A stretch of 64,000 nt of DNA from Blautia obeum ATCC 29174 (GCF_025147765.1 NZ_CP102265.1:451001-515000), one strand, 5' to 3'. Positions 1 to 10,837 are shown, counted from the first letter of the stretch. Program-made: numbers and translations. The notes: generated by a model from the sequence alone, not told the origin.

Positions 1-2
1 CA

Positions 3-218
3 TCCATGGAAGTACGGATCGATACATATGTGGAAGATTCTGACGGTATGCGCAAGATGATCAACCGTGCATATGAAGTTATGGTGGCGCTTGATGAAAA
101 CGACAACAAAGTCGAAGTACCGGGGCTGATCGTTGAGACAGAGGCTGAAAAGGCAGAATGGCAGGGTGCGGAAAAACGTTATGCACTCCGAAAGAAAAGA
201 AGGATTGAAGGATTCTGA
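3..218 (+). CDS. Acyl-CoA thioesterase, C-terminal part (5' truncated by window edge)
   Basis: The frame is open from the first bases of the window and ends at 218, so this is the last 71 residues of a longer protein. The segment reading SMEVRIDTYVED, followed by NRAYEVMVALDE and VPGLIVETEAEK, matches the C-terminal half of the hotdog-fold acyl-CoA thioesterases (YciA/YkhA type), which hydrolyse acyl-CoA to free acid and CoA in the cytoplasm. The first ATG at 6 is internal to the domain, so it is not the real start. The basic tail is usual for the family. Identity rests on resemblance to the family and the catalytic region is outside the window. Confidence 0.75.
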   Translation, partial: SMEVRIDTYVEDSDGMRKMINRAYEVMVALDENDNKVEVPGLIVETEAEKAEWQGAEKRYALRKKRRIEGF

Positions 219-254
219 GAAATTTTCTGATAGGAATGTTACAGGAGAAAACAG

Positions 255-710
255 ATGGCAAAAAGAATTGGCATCATATCTGATACACACGGATTGCTGA
301 GACCGGAAGTGATCAGCATACTTAAGACATGTGATTGCATTTTACATGCAGGAGATGTTGACCGGCCGGAAATCCTTGACCAGCTCCGGTATCTTGGCAG
401 TCTTTATGTCGTGCGTGGAAATAATGACCGTGACTGGGCCGAAAAGCTTTCAGTTACACTGCGATTTAAAATAGAAGGAACGGAATTCTTTATGACACAT
501 AATAAAAAAGATGTTGCATGGGATCTGGGAACAGCGCAGGTTGTTATTTTCGGACACAGTCATCATTATTTTGAAAAAATGATCGATGGACGGCTGTGGT
601 TGAATCCGGGAAGCTGTGGCAGGAGTCGTTTTGGCGGAGAAGTCACCATGGCTCTTATGGAAATCGACAATGGAAACTGGAATGTCAGAAAAATCAATTT
701 TTCTGCATAA
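255..710 (+). CDS. YfcE/MJ0936-type metallophosphoesterase
   Basis: A 151-residue cytoplasmic phosphodiesterase of the calcineurin-like superfamily. Metal ligands are visible in order: D10 and H12 in SDTHG, D34 in HAGD, N57 in GNND, a histidine in MTHN and the final GHSHH. This is the complete two-metal centre of the small YfcE/MJ0936 group, and the length fits. The physiological substrate of this group is poorly known; model phosphodiesters are cleaved in vitro. It starts 36 bases after the thioesterase gene with AGGAG upstream, so it may be co-transcribed with it. Confidence 0.9.
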   Translation: MAKRIGIISDTHGLLRPEVISILKTCDCILHAGDVDRPEILDQLRYLGSLYVVRGNNDRDWAEKLSVTLRFKIEGTEFFMTHNKKDVAWDLGTAQVVIFGHSHHYFEKMIDGRLWLNPGSCGRSRFGGEVTMALMEIDNGNWNVRKINFSA

Positions 711-713
711 AAA

Positions 714-813
714 CGAACATATATTTGCTTTTGAATGATTTGTCCCGTTTTATCGTACATTAAATATGAGATACTCCCAATATAAGAAACAAATGTTCGG
801 AAAACATGTTCGG
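714..813. promoter_or_regulatory. Triple ATGTTCG motif upstream of the small membrane protein gene
   Basis: The gap between 710 and 834 carries ATGTTCGG at 793-800 and again at 806-813, 13 bases apart, plus the inverted core CGAACAT at 714-720. Two direct copies about one helical turn apart, with a third inverted copy, look like a repressor or activator site in front of the gene at 834. It only partly resembles the Gram-positive LexA box, with two mismatches in the best fit. The regulator is unknown. Confidence 0.3.
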
Positions 814-833
814 TATAAAGGGAGGAAACCACG

Positions 834-1076
834 ATGGTCAACACAGCAAATGCAGAAGGAAGAGTTTACAGGGCAGAGAGAAGTCACGGAAAGAAGAATC
901 GCAGGAAATTTTCCAGTATCATGGCGATGGTATTAGGGGCGATCGTTACAATAGAGATCATGATCATGGGTGCGATGGTTTTGAAACTGGATTTTCATTC
1001 TGCAGACAGGATTGCCCTGGCACTTGGCTTTATGGTATTATATTCAGGTGTAGTTATAGCATTGGCAGATAAATAA
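834..1076 (+). CDS. Small two-helix membrane protein, unknown function
   Basis: An 80-residue protein with a polar basic N terminus (residues 1-26, rich in Lys/Arg), a hydrophobic helix at about 29-49 and a second at about 58-76. The start at 834 follows GGGAGG at a normal spacing. It lies 10 bases before the WYL regulator and is probably translated from the same message. Length and topology recall small cell-envelope proteins such as YneA-like or FtsL-like genes, but there is no LysM or coiled coil to support either. I do not recognise the family. Confidence 0.6.
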   Translation: MVNTANAEGRVYRAERSHGKKNRRKFSSIMAMVLGAIVTIEIMIMGAMVLKLDFHSADRIALALGFMVLYSGVVIALADK

Positions 1077-1086
1077 GGGAGAATGT

Positions 1087-2079
1087 ATGCCGAGATCATT
1101 TAATCAGAAACTCAAAATTTTATATCTGATGAAGGCATTTGAAGAGAAGACGGACAGAGAACATCCGATATCCGTAGCTGAGATCATAAAATATATGGAC
1201 AGTTATGGAATCAGTGTGGAGCGTAAGGCTGTCTACGATGATATAGAGACACTGAGGGTGTTCGGAATGAAGATTGAGAATCGAAGAGGACGTCCTTCGG
1301 GATATTTCCTTGCGGACAGGAAGTTTGAACTTCCGGAATTGAAGATTTTGATGGACGCAGTGCAGTCATCCAGATTCCTGACGCAGAAACAGTCCCGGGA
1401 ACTTCTACGCAAACTGGAAAGTCTGACCAGTGCCAGTGAAGCGAGGAAACTTCAGTATCAGACTTATACAGTACCGGGAGTGAAGTCACCGAACAATGAA
1501 GTATATCAGAATATTCAGGGGATTTATGATGCAATTGCGGAGAACCATCAGATCGGTTTCCTGTATTATGAATGGGATTTTTCTAAGAATCTGAAACAGA
1601 AACGCGGTGGAGAAAGATACAGAGTAAGTCCGTGGAAATTAATCTGGAAGAACGAAAATTATTATTTGCTGGGTATGGACGAGAAAAGTGAGATCGTCAA
1701 ACATTATCGTGTTGACAAGATCAAACATCTGAATATTGAGAAAGCTAAAAGAAATGGAGAGAGCATTTTTCAAAATTTTGATATGGAGAAATTTTCAGCC
1801 GGAACTTTTGGAATGTTTGGAGGAAAAGAAACTCCCGTCCGGATGGAATTTGAAAACCGTTTTGTTGGTGTGGTCCTGGATCGTTTTGGACAGGATGTCA
1901 TGCTGATTCCCCGGGATGAAAAGCATTTTTCGATGCAGACGCACATCAGTGTCAGTCCGAAATTCTTTGGCTGGCTGGCCAGCCTTGGAACAGGGGCAGT
2001 GATCATATCACCGGAGAATGTACGCAGAGAATATATATCATTTATGAAGAATACTCTGATGAATTATGGAGAAGAATAG
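1087..2079 (+). CDS. WYL-domain transcriptional regulator
   Basis: A 330-residue protein with an N-terminal winged helix-turn-helix (about residues 1-75, including a region of the type SVERKAVYDDIETL typical of DeoR/WYL regulators) and a WYL domain in the middle (about 145-230). The WYL core is visible as SPWKLIWKNENYYLLG. A C-terminal extension follows. WYL domains bind nucleic acid or small ligands and control stress, defence and metabolic genes. It sits 10 bases after the small membrane protein gene and 3 bases before birA, so the three probably form an operon. Its target is not evident. Confidence 0.88.
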   Translation: MPRSFNQKLKILYLMKAFEEKTDREHPISVAEIIKYMDSYGISVERKAVYDDIETLRVFGMKIENRRGRPSGYFLADRKFELPELKILMDAVQSSRFLTQKQSRELLRKLESLTSASEARKLQYQTYTVPGVKSPNNEVYQNIQGIYDAIAENHQIGFLYYEWDFSKNLKQKRGGERYRVSPWKLIWKNENYYLLGMDEKSEIVKHYRVDKIKHLNIEKAKRNGESIFQNFDMEKFSAGTFGMFGGKETPVRMEFENRFVGVVLDRFGQDVMLIPRDEKHFSMQTHISVSPKFFGWLASLGTGAVIISPENVRREYISFMKNTLMNYGEE

Positions 2080-2082
2080 AAT

Positions 2083-3051
2083 ATGACCGTTAAATCAAGA
2101 CTTTTGGAAATTCTGGAGAAAGAGAAGGGTGAGACCCTTTCAGGAGAAAAGTTAGCCGAGGAGCTTCACTGTACCAGGGCAGCAATCTGGAAAGCTGTGA
2201 AATCTCTTCGGGAAGAAGGATACATGATAGAGGCGGGACCAAATAAAGGCTATATGCTGGTGAAAGCGAATGATCGACTTTCCGTTGAAGCAATACGGCC
2301 TTTTTTGTCGTTTCCGGAGGTTTATATCAAAGTTTATCAGGAAGTGGATTCTACGAACCGTGCAGCGAAAGCGGCTGCTATTACCGGAGAAGCCGGTCAT
2401 GGAAGCTTTGTGCTGGCGGGATGCCAGACAGAAGGACGTGGCCGGCGGGGACGCAGTTTTTATTCACCGCAGGATGCAGGAATCTACCTGAGTGTGATCC
2501 TCGAACCGAAAGGCAGTCTTCAGGAGAGTCTGCTTCTGACTGCAGAGGCGGCAGTGGCAGTTTACAGAGCAGTAAAGAAAATTACCGGAGTTGAACTGGA
2601 TATTAAGTGGGTTAATGACCTTTATCATAATGGAAAAAAAGTCTGCGGCATTCTTACAGAAGCAGTCACAGACTTTGAGAGTGGAAATATTGAATTTGCC
2701 GTGGTCGGAATCGGGTTGAATATTTTTGAGGCAGCGGACGGATACCCGGATTCGTTAAAAGGAATTGCCGGTGGAATATATGAGAACCGGGAAGCTGCGG
2801 GAGAGCTTGACCGCAGCCGACTGGCCGCAGAGATTGTAAATGCCCTGCTTGAGGAAACCAGAGAACTGAGACTTCCGCAGGAATATATAGAACATAATCT
2901 TGTGCCCGGAAGGGAAATCTGTATTTCGGACGGAGATAAGATCCGCAGAGTGAAAGCACTGGAAATATGCCCGGATGGAAGACTGAAGGTAGAGGAAGCA
3001 GACGGTTCCTTGTCGGTTTTGTCCTATGGAGAAGTATCAATTATAATATGA
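2083..3051 (+). CDS. birA: Bifunctional biotin-[acetyl-CoA-carboxylase] ligase / biotin repressor
   Basis: A 322-residue class II BirA. Residues 1-65 form the DNA-binding winged helix (TRAAIWKAVKSLREEGY is the recognition region). The ligase domain carries the biotinyl-AMP loop GRGRRGR at 118-124 and the conserved K175-W-V-N-D, and ends in a C-terminal SH3-like domain. It activates biotin with ATP and transfers it to a carrier lysine. The HTH implies it can also repress biotin genes. No biotin biosynthesis genes or obvious biotin operator were seen nearby. It is the last gene of the WYL operon. Confidence 0.93.
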   Translation: MTVKSRLLEILEKEKGETLSGEKLAEELHCTRAAIWKAVKSLREEGYMIEAGPNKGYMLVKANDRLSVEAIRPFLSFPEVYIKVYQEVDSTNRAAKAAAITGEAGHGSFVLAGCQTEGRGRRGRSFYSPQDAGIYLSVILEPKGSLQESLLLTAEAAVAVYRAVKKITGVELDIKWVNDLYHNGKKVCGILTEAVTDFESGNIEFAVVGIGLNIFEAADGYPDSLKGIAGGIYENREAAGELDRSRLAAEIVNALLEETRELRLPQEYIEHNLVPGREICISDGDKIRRVKALEICPDGRLKVEEADGSLSVLSYGEVSIII

Positions 3052-3125
3052 AGTTATATTAAATATAATTGTGAAATGTGCATAATTTTGCATTCCATTT
3101 TGAGACAAAATAGGGAGAATGGATA

Positions 3126-3155
3126 TTGACTTTTTTTTGACAAAGAGCGTAAAAT
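3126..3155 (+). promoter_or_regulatory. Promoter of the ATP synthase operon
   Basis: TTGACT at 3126-3131 and TAAAAT at 3150-3155 are separated by 18 bases and lie about 65 bases before the strong AAAGGAGGG ribosome binding site of atpB. This is the only good sigma-A-type match in the birA-atpB gap. The gap otherwise holds no gene; an atpI homologue, often present here in Firmicutes, is absent. Confidence 0.6.
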
Positions 3156-3225
3156 AAGTGCAACAAAGACAGACCGGTCATACCAATTTAATGACAATCC
3201 GGTCGAGAGAAAAGGAGGGAGAAAG

Positions 3226-3912
3226 ACGGGAAATTTATCAGCCACACTGGCAGAAGAGCTGGAAAGCAAGACTGCCTTTACGATACCGGTGTTTGGCGGA
3301 GTGCCGATCGCAGAGAGTGTAGTTGTTACATGGGTGATCATGGCAGTGCTGTTAGTACTTTCACTGATACTGGTTCGTAATCTCAAGGTTGAGAATCCAG
3401 GCAAGAAACAGCTTCTTCTGGAATCAGGAGTAAGTTTTCTCTTGAATTTCTTTGAAGGAATTCTTGGAGAAGAGGGAAAAAGATATATCCCTTATCTGAT
3501 GTCTACCGTTATCTATATTGGAATTGCCAATATAGCAGGTGTCTTTGGTTTCACACCACCTACCAAGGATATGAATGTGACCATAGCACTTTCGCTCATG
3601 AGCATTATTCTGATCGAGTACTCTGGTTTTCATAAACGAGGACTCAAAGGATTTCTGCATAGTTTTGCAGAACCGGTTCCGATCATGCTTCCGATCAACA
3701 TTCTGGAACTGGCGATCAGGCCGACATCATTGTGTATGCGATTATTTGGTAATGTCCTGGGAAGTTTCGTAGTAATGAAATTGCTTGAGTTTATATGTCC
3801 GGCAATTCTTCCCATACCATTCAGCCTGTACTTTGATTTCTTTGACGGATTCATCCAGGCATATGTATTCGTATTCTTAACATCGCTGTTTATCAAGGAA
3901 GCAATTGAATAA
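3226..3912 (+). CDS. atpB: F1Fo ATP synthase subunit a (start codon uncertain, possibly ACG)
   Basis: This is the Fo stator channel protein, a multi-pass membrane protein. The conserved C-terminal helices are clear, including the essential arginine in LELAIRPTSLCMRLFGN and the aromatic IQAYVFVFLTSLFI segment. The frame carries homologous-looking sequence (SATLAEELESKTAFTIPVFGG) upstream of the first GTG at 3289. No ATG, GTG or TTG occurs in frame between the stop at 3127 and 3289. AAAGGAGGG at 3211-3219 sits at ideal distance from an ACG at 3226, which would give 228 residues. GTG 3289 gives 207 residues but has no good ribosome binding site. First gene of the atp operon. Confidence 0.9.
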   Translation, partial: TGNLSATLAEELESKTAFTIPVFGGVPIAESVVVTWVIMAVLLVLSLILVRNLKVENPGKKQLLLESGVSFLLNFFEGILGEEGKRYIPYLMSTVIYIGIANIAGVFGFTPPTKDMNVTIALSLMSIILIEYSGFHKRGLKGFLHSFAEPVPIMLPINILELAIRPTSLCMRLFGNVLGSFVVMKLLEFICPAILPIPFSLYFDFFDGFIQAYVFVFLTSLFIKEAIE

Positions 3913-3976
3913 TCAGGATAAACAGATATCAAATTAAGAAAATTCATTATTTTTGTCAATCGAGGAGGAAAAAATT

Positions 3977-4201
3977 ATGTCAACATTAGTAGCAATCGGA
4001 GCAGCAATCGCAGTTCTTACAGGTATCGGAGCTGGTATCGGTATCGGCCTCGCAACTTCAAAAGCAGTAGAAGCAATCGCAAGACAGCCTGAAGCAGAGA
4101 GTAAGATCAGTAAGAACCTTCTGTTAGGATGTGCACTTGCCGAGGCAACAGCTATCTACGGTTTCGTAATCGGTCTTCTGATCATCATCATGCTGGGCTA
4201 A
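3977..4201 (+). CDS. atpE: F1Fo ATP synthase subunit c
   Basis: A 74-residue hairpin proteolipid that forms the rotor ring. Helix 1 is glycine-rich (GIGAGIGIGLATSKAVE), the polar loop is ARQPE, and helix 2 carries the ion-binding carboxylate E56 in LAEATAIYGF. ATG 3977 follows GAGGAGG and gives the standard length. In sodium-type rings the helix 1 glutamine and the serine after the glutamate bind Na+. Here they are I23 and A57, which points to proton coupling. Overexpression relative to other subunits is usual and fits the strong ribosome binding site. Confidence 0.95.
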   Translation: MSTLVAIGAAIAVLTGIGAGIGIGLATSKAVEAIARQPEAESKISKNLLLGCALAEATAIYGFVIGLLIIIMLG

Positions 4202-4256
4202 TAGAAAAGATATAGACAATGAGAATGAATCAGGATAAGAGAGGCAGGTGGACTAG

Positions 4257-4757
4257 GTGATAAAGATTGATATCAACCTTGTCTTCACAATCATCAACCT
4301 GTTGGTTCTGTATCTTTTGATGAAGAAGTTTTTATTCGGACCGATCATAAATGTGATGGACCAGAGAAAAGCGATGATCGACCAGCAGTTTGCAGAAGCA
4401 AAGGAACGACAGGATAATGCAAAAGCACTTCAGGAACAGTATGAGGGTGCTTTAAAATCTGCAAAAGAAGAATCCTACCAGATCATGGAACAGGCCAGAA
4501 AAGAAGCAAAAGCTCAGGCAGACCATACAGTAGAAGAGACAACCGCAAAAGTAGATGCCATGCTTGCAAAGGCACAGGAAGACATCCGTATGGAACGCGA
4601 GAATGCAATGCGTCAGATGAAAGGCGATGTTGCAGAGCTTGCTATGAAAGCTGCAGCTAAGATCATTGGTAAGGACAGTGGAGCAGATCAGGATTTATCC
4701 TTATATGATCAATTTATAGAAGAAGCAGGTGATCCGGATGACAGCGACCGCCGTTAA
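4257..4757 (+). CDS. atpF: F1Fo ATP synthase subunit b
   Basis: A 166-residue peripheral stalk protein. The N terminus (about residues 5-25, INLVFTIINLLVLYLLMKKF) is the membrane anchor, followed by a long charged coiled coil (about 35-150) that dimerises and reaches up to F1. It starts at GTG 4257 after a weak AGGTGG site, which would suit its lower stoichiometry compared with subunit c. Its 3' end overlaps the start of atpH, indicating translational coupling. Confidence 0.93.
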   Translation: MIKIDINLVFTIINLLVLYLLMKKFLFGPIINVMDQRKAMIDQQFAEAKERQDNAKALQEQYEGALKSAKEESYQIMEQARKEAKAQADHTVEETTAKVDAMLAKAQEDIRMERENAMRQMKGDVAELAMKAAAKIIGKDSGADQDLSLYDQFIEEAGDPDDSDRR

Positions 4758-5241
4758 TTATGCAAAAACACTGTACGAGCTTTCTGTTTCGACAGAAGCC
4801 GTACAGACAACAAAAGAAATATTCCGTGAGGTTCCGGGGCTGGCAGAGAGCCTTGAGAACCCACTGGTGCCTTTTGAAGCAAAGAGCAGAGTGATCGACA
4901 GAGTGATCCCTGATGAGATGAAGAATTTCATTAAGGTTGCCTGCAGACACAGAAACATCGGTCTTCTGAATGAGATCTTTGAAAATTATGAAGAAATCTG
5001 CAGAAGACATAAGAACATCCTGCATGCAGTGATGCGTTATGTAACACCGCCGAAGGATGAACAGCTGAAAGGCATCAAAGCATTTTTGTGCCGGGAATTT
5101 CAGGCTGAACAGGCCGAAATAGAGATGATAGAAGACAAAAGTCTGATCGGAGGATTTGTCCTCCAGGCAGACGGACGTGAATTTGACTGGAGCATGCGGG
5201 GACGTTACCGTATGTTACAACAGAAACTGACCCGGAGGTGA
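4738..5241 (+). CDS. atpH: F1Fo ATP synthase subunit delta
   Basis: A 167-residue OSCP/delta protein linking the b-subunit stalk to the top of F1. The N-terminal helical domain ([14 protein letters not shown]) and the C-terminal segment with the conserved [20 protein letters not shown] are both present. ATG 4738 is preferred over the in-frame GTG 4729 because it gives the usual family N terminus. The gene overlaps atpF by 20 bases and ends 5 bases before the chosen atpA start. Confidence 0.92.
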   Translation: MTATAVNYAKTLYELSVSTEAVQTTKEIFREVPGLAESLENPLVPFEAKSRVIDRVIPDEMKNFIKVACRHRNIGLLNEIFENYEEICRRHKNILHAVMRYVTPPKDEQLKGIKAFLCREFQAEQAEIEMIEDKSLIGGFVLQADGREFDWSMRGRYRMLQQKLTRR

Positions 5242-5246
5242 ACACG

Positions 5247-6761
5247 TTGAGTGCAATCAACCCAGATGAGATTATTTCTATTCTAAAAGAAGAAATAGAA
5301 AATTATGATGAGATCAGCCAGAACCAGGAAGTGGGAACGGTTATTTCTGTAGGTGACGGAATTGCGACTGTCTATGGAATTGACCATGCCATGTATGGTG
5401 AGGTTGTAGTATTTGAAAACGGACTCAAGGGAATGGTTCAGGATATCCGTACAAACAGCATGGGATGCATCCTGTTTGGTAAAGATACCGGAATCAAAGA
5501 GGGAACCAAAGTAACCAGAACCGGAAAACAGGCAGGTATTCCTGTTGGTAATGGATATGTAGGAAGAATCGTAAATGCCCTTGGTGCTCCGATAGATGGA
5601 AAAGGCGAGATCAAAGAAGAAGGATATCGCCCGGTAGAGAATCCTGCACCAGGAATCATCGACCGTAAATCCGTAACTGTACCGCTGGAAACAGGTATCC
5701 TTTCTCTGGATTCCATGTTCCCGATTGGCCGTGGACAGCGTGAGCTGATCATCGGTGACAGACAGACCGGTAAGACTTCACTCGCAATCGACACGATCCT
5801 GAACCAGAAGGGAAAGGATGTAATTTGTATTTATGTAGCAATCGGACAGAAGGCATCTACCGTTGCAAAGGTTGTATCCAACCTCGAAAAATACGGTGCG
5901 ATGGAGTACACAACAGTATTCTCCTCAACAGCCAGTGACTGTGCACCGCTTCAGTACATTGCACCTTATGCAGGAACAGCACTTGCTGAGTTCTTTATGT
6001 ATCAGGGAAAAGATGTGCTGATCGTATATGATGACCTTTCTAAACACGCAGTAGCATATCGAGCACTGTCCCTGTTACTGGAACGTTCTCCGGGACGTGA
6101 GGCATATCCTGGTGATGTGTTCTACCTGCATTCCAGACTTCTGGAGAGATCCAGCCGTCTGAGCGATGAAAAGGGAGGCGGTTCTATTACAGCTCTTCCG
6201 ATCATCGAGACACAGGCAGGTGATGTATCTGCATATATTCCGACCAACGTAATTTCTATTACAGATGGTCAGATTTTCCTGGAGAGCGACCTGTTCTTCT
6301 CCGGTATGAGACCGGCCGTAAACGTCGGACTTTCTGTATCACGAGTTGGTGGTGCAGCCCAGACAAAGGCAATGAAAAAAGCATCCGGAAGTGTTCGTAT
6401 CGATCTTGCTCAGTACCGTGAGATGGAAGTCTTCACACAGTTCAGTTCCGATCTGGATGAAGCAACAAAGGCACAGCTGGCATACGGCGGATGCCTGATG
6501 GAACTTCTGAAACAGCCGCTGTGTAATCCACTTGCACTTCACGAACAGGTAATTACATTGTGGACAGCAACTCATAAAAAAATGGTTCATGTGGATAAAA
6601 AGAATGTGAAACAGTATCAGAAAGATCTTCTGGCATACTTCGATAATGTTTACCCGGAAATCGGTAAAGAAATCGAAGAGACCAAGGTACTCAGTGATGA
6701 ACTGGGAGAAAAGATCCTTCAGGTTGCAGATGAGTTCAGGGATCGTGCAGCTACCAAATAA
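5247..6761 (+). CDS. atpA: F1Fo ATP synthase subunit alpha
   Basis: A 504-residue non-catalytic nucleotide-binding subunit of the F1 hexamer. The Walker A motif GDRQTGKT is at 170-177, the Walker B segment is [17 protein letters not shown], and the alpha signature [20 protein letters not shown] follows. TTG 5247 is preferred as the start because CGGAGG at 5232-5237 lies 9 bases upstream. The in-frame GTG 5238 abuts that site directly and is unlikely to be used. The protein is full length with no odd residues noticed. Confidence 0.95.
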   Translation: MSAINPDEIISILKEEIENYDEISQNQEVGTVISVGDGIATVYGIDHAMYGEVVVFENGLKGMVQDIRTNSMGCILFGKDTGIKEGTKVTRTGKQAGIPVGNGYVGRIVNALGAPIDGKGEIKEEGYRPVENPAPGIIDRKSVTVPLETGILSLDSMFPIGRGQRELIIGDRQTGKTSLAIDTILNQKGKDVICIYVAIGQKASTVAKVVSNLEKYGAMEYTTVFSSTASDCAPLQYIAPYAGTALAEFFMYQGKDVLIVYDDLSKHAVAYRALSLLLERSPGREAYPGDVFYLHSRLLERSSRLSDEKGGGSITALPIIETQAGDVSAYIPTNVISITDGQIFLESDLFFSGMRPAVNVGLSVSRVGGAAQTKAMKKASGSVRIDLAQYREMEVFTQFSSDLDEATKAQLAYGGCLMELLKQPLCNPLALHEQVITLWTATHKKMVHVDKKNVKQYQKDLLAYFDNVYPEIGKEIEETKVLSDELGEKILQVADEFRDRAATK

Positions 6762-6780
6762 ATTATTTGTAAAGAATGCG

Positions 6781-6817
6781 ATTACTGTGAAATGACAAGT
6801 TTGTCAGAGACAGTAAC
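6781..6817. repeat. Palindromic element between atpA and atpG (divergent repeat copy)
   Basis: TTACTGT at 6782-6788 and ACAGTAA at 6810-6816 form outer arms around a second perfect palindrome, TGACAAGTTTGTCA at 6793-6806. The outer arms and the TTACTGTGAA start match the intergenic palindrome found at 9761, 35149 and 52861, though the inner sequence differs. It lies inside the operon just before the atpG ribosome binding site, so it would form a hairpin in the mRNA. Confidence 0.45.
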
Positions 6818-6832
6818 CGGCAGGAGGAATTT

Positions 6833-9120
<2,288 letters not shown>

Positions 9121-9132
9121 GGAGTGAGGCTT

Positions 9133-9543
9133 ATGCAGAATACATTCGGTCTTGAGATATACGCTGCAAACAGACAGTTCTTTTCCGGAAGAGCGCAGTC
9201 ACTGATCATACCGGCGGAAGATGGACAGAAAGAATTTCTTGCTCATCATGCGAATATGATCTGTGCCATTGTTCCGGGAGAGCTTCGTTTTCAGGATGCG
9301 AAAGGAAATTGGGAGACAGTGGCAGTGAGTTCCGGGTTTGTAGAGATGATCAACAACCGTGCAAAACTGTTCTGTCTGACGGTAGAACGTCCGGAGGAAA
9401 TCGACATCCGAAGAGCTGAAGAGGCTCGTGATCGTGCTGAAGAGCAGCTCCGTCAGCAGCAGAGTATTGTAGAATATCACAGAAGTCAGGCTGCGCTTGC
9501 AAGAGCCATGACCCGGCTCCGTGTAACAAAAGAATTAAAATGA
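9133..9543 (+). CDS. atpC: F1Fo ATP synthase subunit epsilon
   Basis: A 136-residue subunit of the central stalk that couples gamma to the c-ring and can inhibit ATP hydrolysis. An N-terminal beta-sandwich (about 1-84) is followed by a charged C-terminal two-helix region (EEARDRAEEQLRQQQ...). ATG 9133 follows AAGGAGTG with 8-base spacing and is preferred over GTG 9124. It is the last gene of the operon and is followed by a terminator at 9574-9613. Confidence 0.93.
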   Translation: MQNTFGLEIYAANRQFFSGRAQSLIIPAEDGQKEFLAHHANMICAIVPGELRFQDAKGNWETVAVSSGFVEMINNRAKLFCLTVERPEEIDIRRAEEARDRAEEQLRQQQSIVEYHRSQAALARAMTRLRVTKELK

Positions 9544-9573
9544 TATCAGGGTTCCAAAGGCCATAAATAGAGT

Positions 9574-9613
9574 TAAAAAGAGAATTGCTATTATATAGTG
9601 ATTCTCTTTTTTT
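9574..9613 (+). terminator. Terminator of the ATP synthase operon
   Basis: The arms AAAAAGAGAAT and ATTCTCTTTTT enclose a short AT-rich loop and are followed directly by a run of T. It lies 30 bases after the atpC stop. Confidence 0.8.
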
Positions 9614-9657
9614 GACGAAAAAACGAAAATGGCTCCATATATAGCGCATTATGTTAA

Positions 9658-9686
9658 TTGTAAAGAAAATTTGGCTGTGTTATACT
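9658..9686 (+). promoter_or_regulatory. Promoter of the LacI-family regulator gene
   Basis: TTGTAA at 9658-9663 and TATACT at 9681-9686 are exactly 17 bases apart. The regulator starts at 9806, leaving a leader of about 115 bases that contains the palindrome at 9761-9782. No copy of the GGAACG operator seen in front of the transport genes was found in this promoter, so simple autoregulation is not evident here. Confidence 0.6.
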
Positions 9687-9760
9687 CTCTTATACGATAT
9701 TAAAATCTATAATGCGATTTCAACCGTGCGAAGGAAGAAAATTGGTATTATTGACAGGAA

Positions 9761-9782
9761 CAGTTACTGTGAACGGTAACTG
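9761..9782. repeat. Short copy of the GTTACTGT palindromic repeat
   Basis: The arms CAGTTAC and GTAACTG close a 22-base palindrome containing GTTACTGTGAACG. It equals the 27-base element at 35149-35177 with nine inner bases removed. It lies in the 5' leader of the LacI-family gene, 24 bases before the start codon. It could act as an mRNA hairpin; an operator role cannot be excluded. Confidence 0.5.
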
Positions 9783-9805
9783 GCAGTATGAAAGGTTAAG
9801 TAAGA

Positions 9806-10807
9806 ATGGCAAGTATGAAAGATGTGGCGCAGAGAGCCGGAGTAGGAGTCGGTACTGTGTCGAGAGTTATCAATGACAGCGGATATGTGTCTGCTGATAC
9901 ACGCAAAAAGATAGAACGGGCAATCGAAGAACTGGGATATACACCAAATGAACTGGCAAGAAATCTGTTTCGTAATCGGACAGGAATAATAGGTGTTCTG
10001 ATTCCGGATCTTGACCACCCTTTTTTCTCCGCGTTCGCACGGGAAACAGAGCTTTCGCTTTATAAACTGGGATACAAAACAATGATCTGTAATACGGTCG
10101 GAAGCAGTAATCGAGAGCGTGATTATCTGAATATGCTCGACCGAAATATGGTAGATGGGATCATTACCGGTGCACATACACTCCATAAAACTGAATATGC
10201 GAACAGAAAGCATACGATAGTTGCTCTGGATCAGGATTTCGGACCGGAAATTCCTATAATTGGGTCAGACCATCTGTATGGAGGAAAGCTTGCAGCTGAG
10301 ATCATGATCAAAAACGGATGTAAGCGGATCATACAAATAACAGGTATCGCACCGAACGTAGCTGCCAATGACAGGCATACAGTATTTGAAGAGTCATTGA
10401 AAGCACATGGAATAGAAGTCTTGAATATCGAGATGGAATGGAATAAATTTGACCATCAGTCCTACTGGGACGCTGCAAAAGAAGCAATAGAAAAATATCC
10501 GGATGCTGATGGTGTGTTTGCGGCAGATCAGCCTGCACTGTGTTATATGCATCTTGCAATACAGGCAGGAAAAAGAGTGCCGGAAGATCTGAAAGTGATC
10601 ACTTACGATGGAATGGATGTCAGCAGGCTTTGCTATCCGGAGGTGACAGCAATCTGTCAAAACGTTAAATTTTTGGCAGAATCTTGTGCGAGAACCGTGC
10701 TGGATTTGATTGATGGAAAGGAACGCGTTCCACACAGAAAGGTACTATCAGTGGAGTTACAGCAGGGTCAAAGCACCTATCCGGTGGAAATTACCGGAGA
10801 AATCTAG
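9806..10807 (+). CDS. LacI-family transcriptional regulator of sucrose/fructan utilisation
   Basis: A 333-residue repressor. The LacI helix-turn-helix is at residues 4-23 (MKDVAQRAGVGVGTVSRVIN), followed by the hinge helix (PNELARNLFRNRTG) and a periplasmic-binding-protein-like ligand domain from about residue 60. It lies directly upstream of an ABC importer and a GH32 enzyme, and the promoter of that operon carries two LacI-type palindromes. A third palindrome lies inside the 3' end of this gene (10720-10731). The effector is probably sucrose, fructose or a derivative. It has its own promoter and a terminator at 10838. Confidence 0.9.
   Translation: MASMKDVAQRAGVGVGTVSRVINDSGYVSADTRKKIERAIEELGYTPNELARNLFRNRTGIIGVLIPDLDHPFFSAFARETELSLYKLGYKTMICNTVGSSNRERDYLNMLDRNMVDGIITGAHTLHKTEYANRKHTIVALDQDFGPEIPIIGSDHLYGGKLAAEIMIKNGCKRIIQITGIAPNVAANDRHTVFEESLKAHGIEVLNIEMEWNKFDHQSYWDAAKEAIEKYPDADGVFAADQPALCYMHLAIQAGKRVPEDLKVITYDGMDVSRLCYPEVTAICQNVKFLAESCARTVLDLIDGKERVPHRKVLSVELQQGQSTYPVEITGEI
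10720..10731. promoter_or_regulatory. Intragenic LacI-type operator in the 3' end of the regulator gene
   Basis: GGAACGCGTTCC is a perfect 12-base palindrome inside codons for GKERVPH near the C terminus of the regulator. It shares GGAACGCGTTC and the following ACA with the promoter operator at 11104-11119. Centre-to-centre distances are 323 bases to the 11042 site and 386 bases to the 11104 site, a range compatible with repression by DNA looping. It could be chance under coding constraint, but the match extends beyond the core. Confidence 0.5.
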
Positions 10808-10837
10808 GAATTACATATAATGAAGCAGATTTTTCAG

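Noticed and set aside
714..735. A LexA (SOS) box CGAAC-N4-GTTCG
   Set aside because: The best alignment has two mismatches in conserved positions, and the downstream protein has no LysM or other YneA feature.
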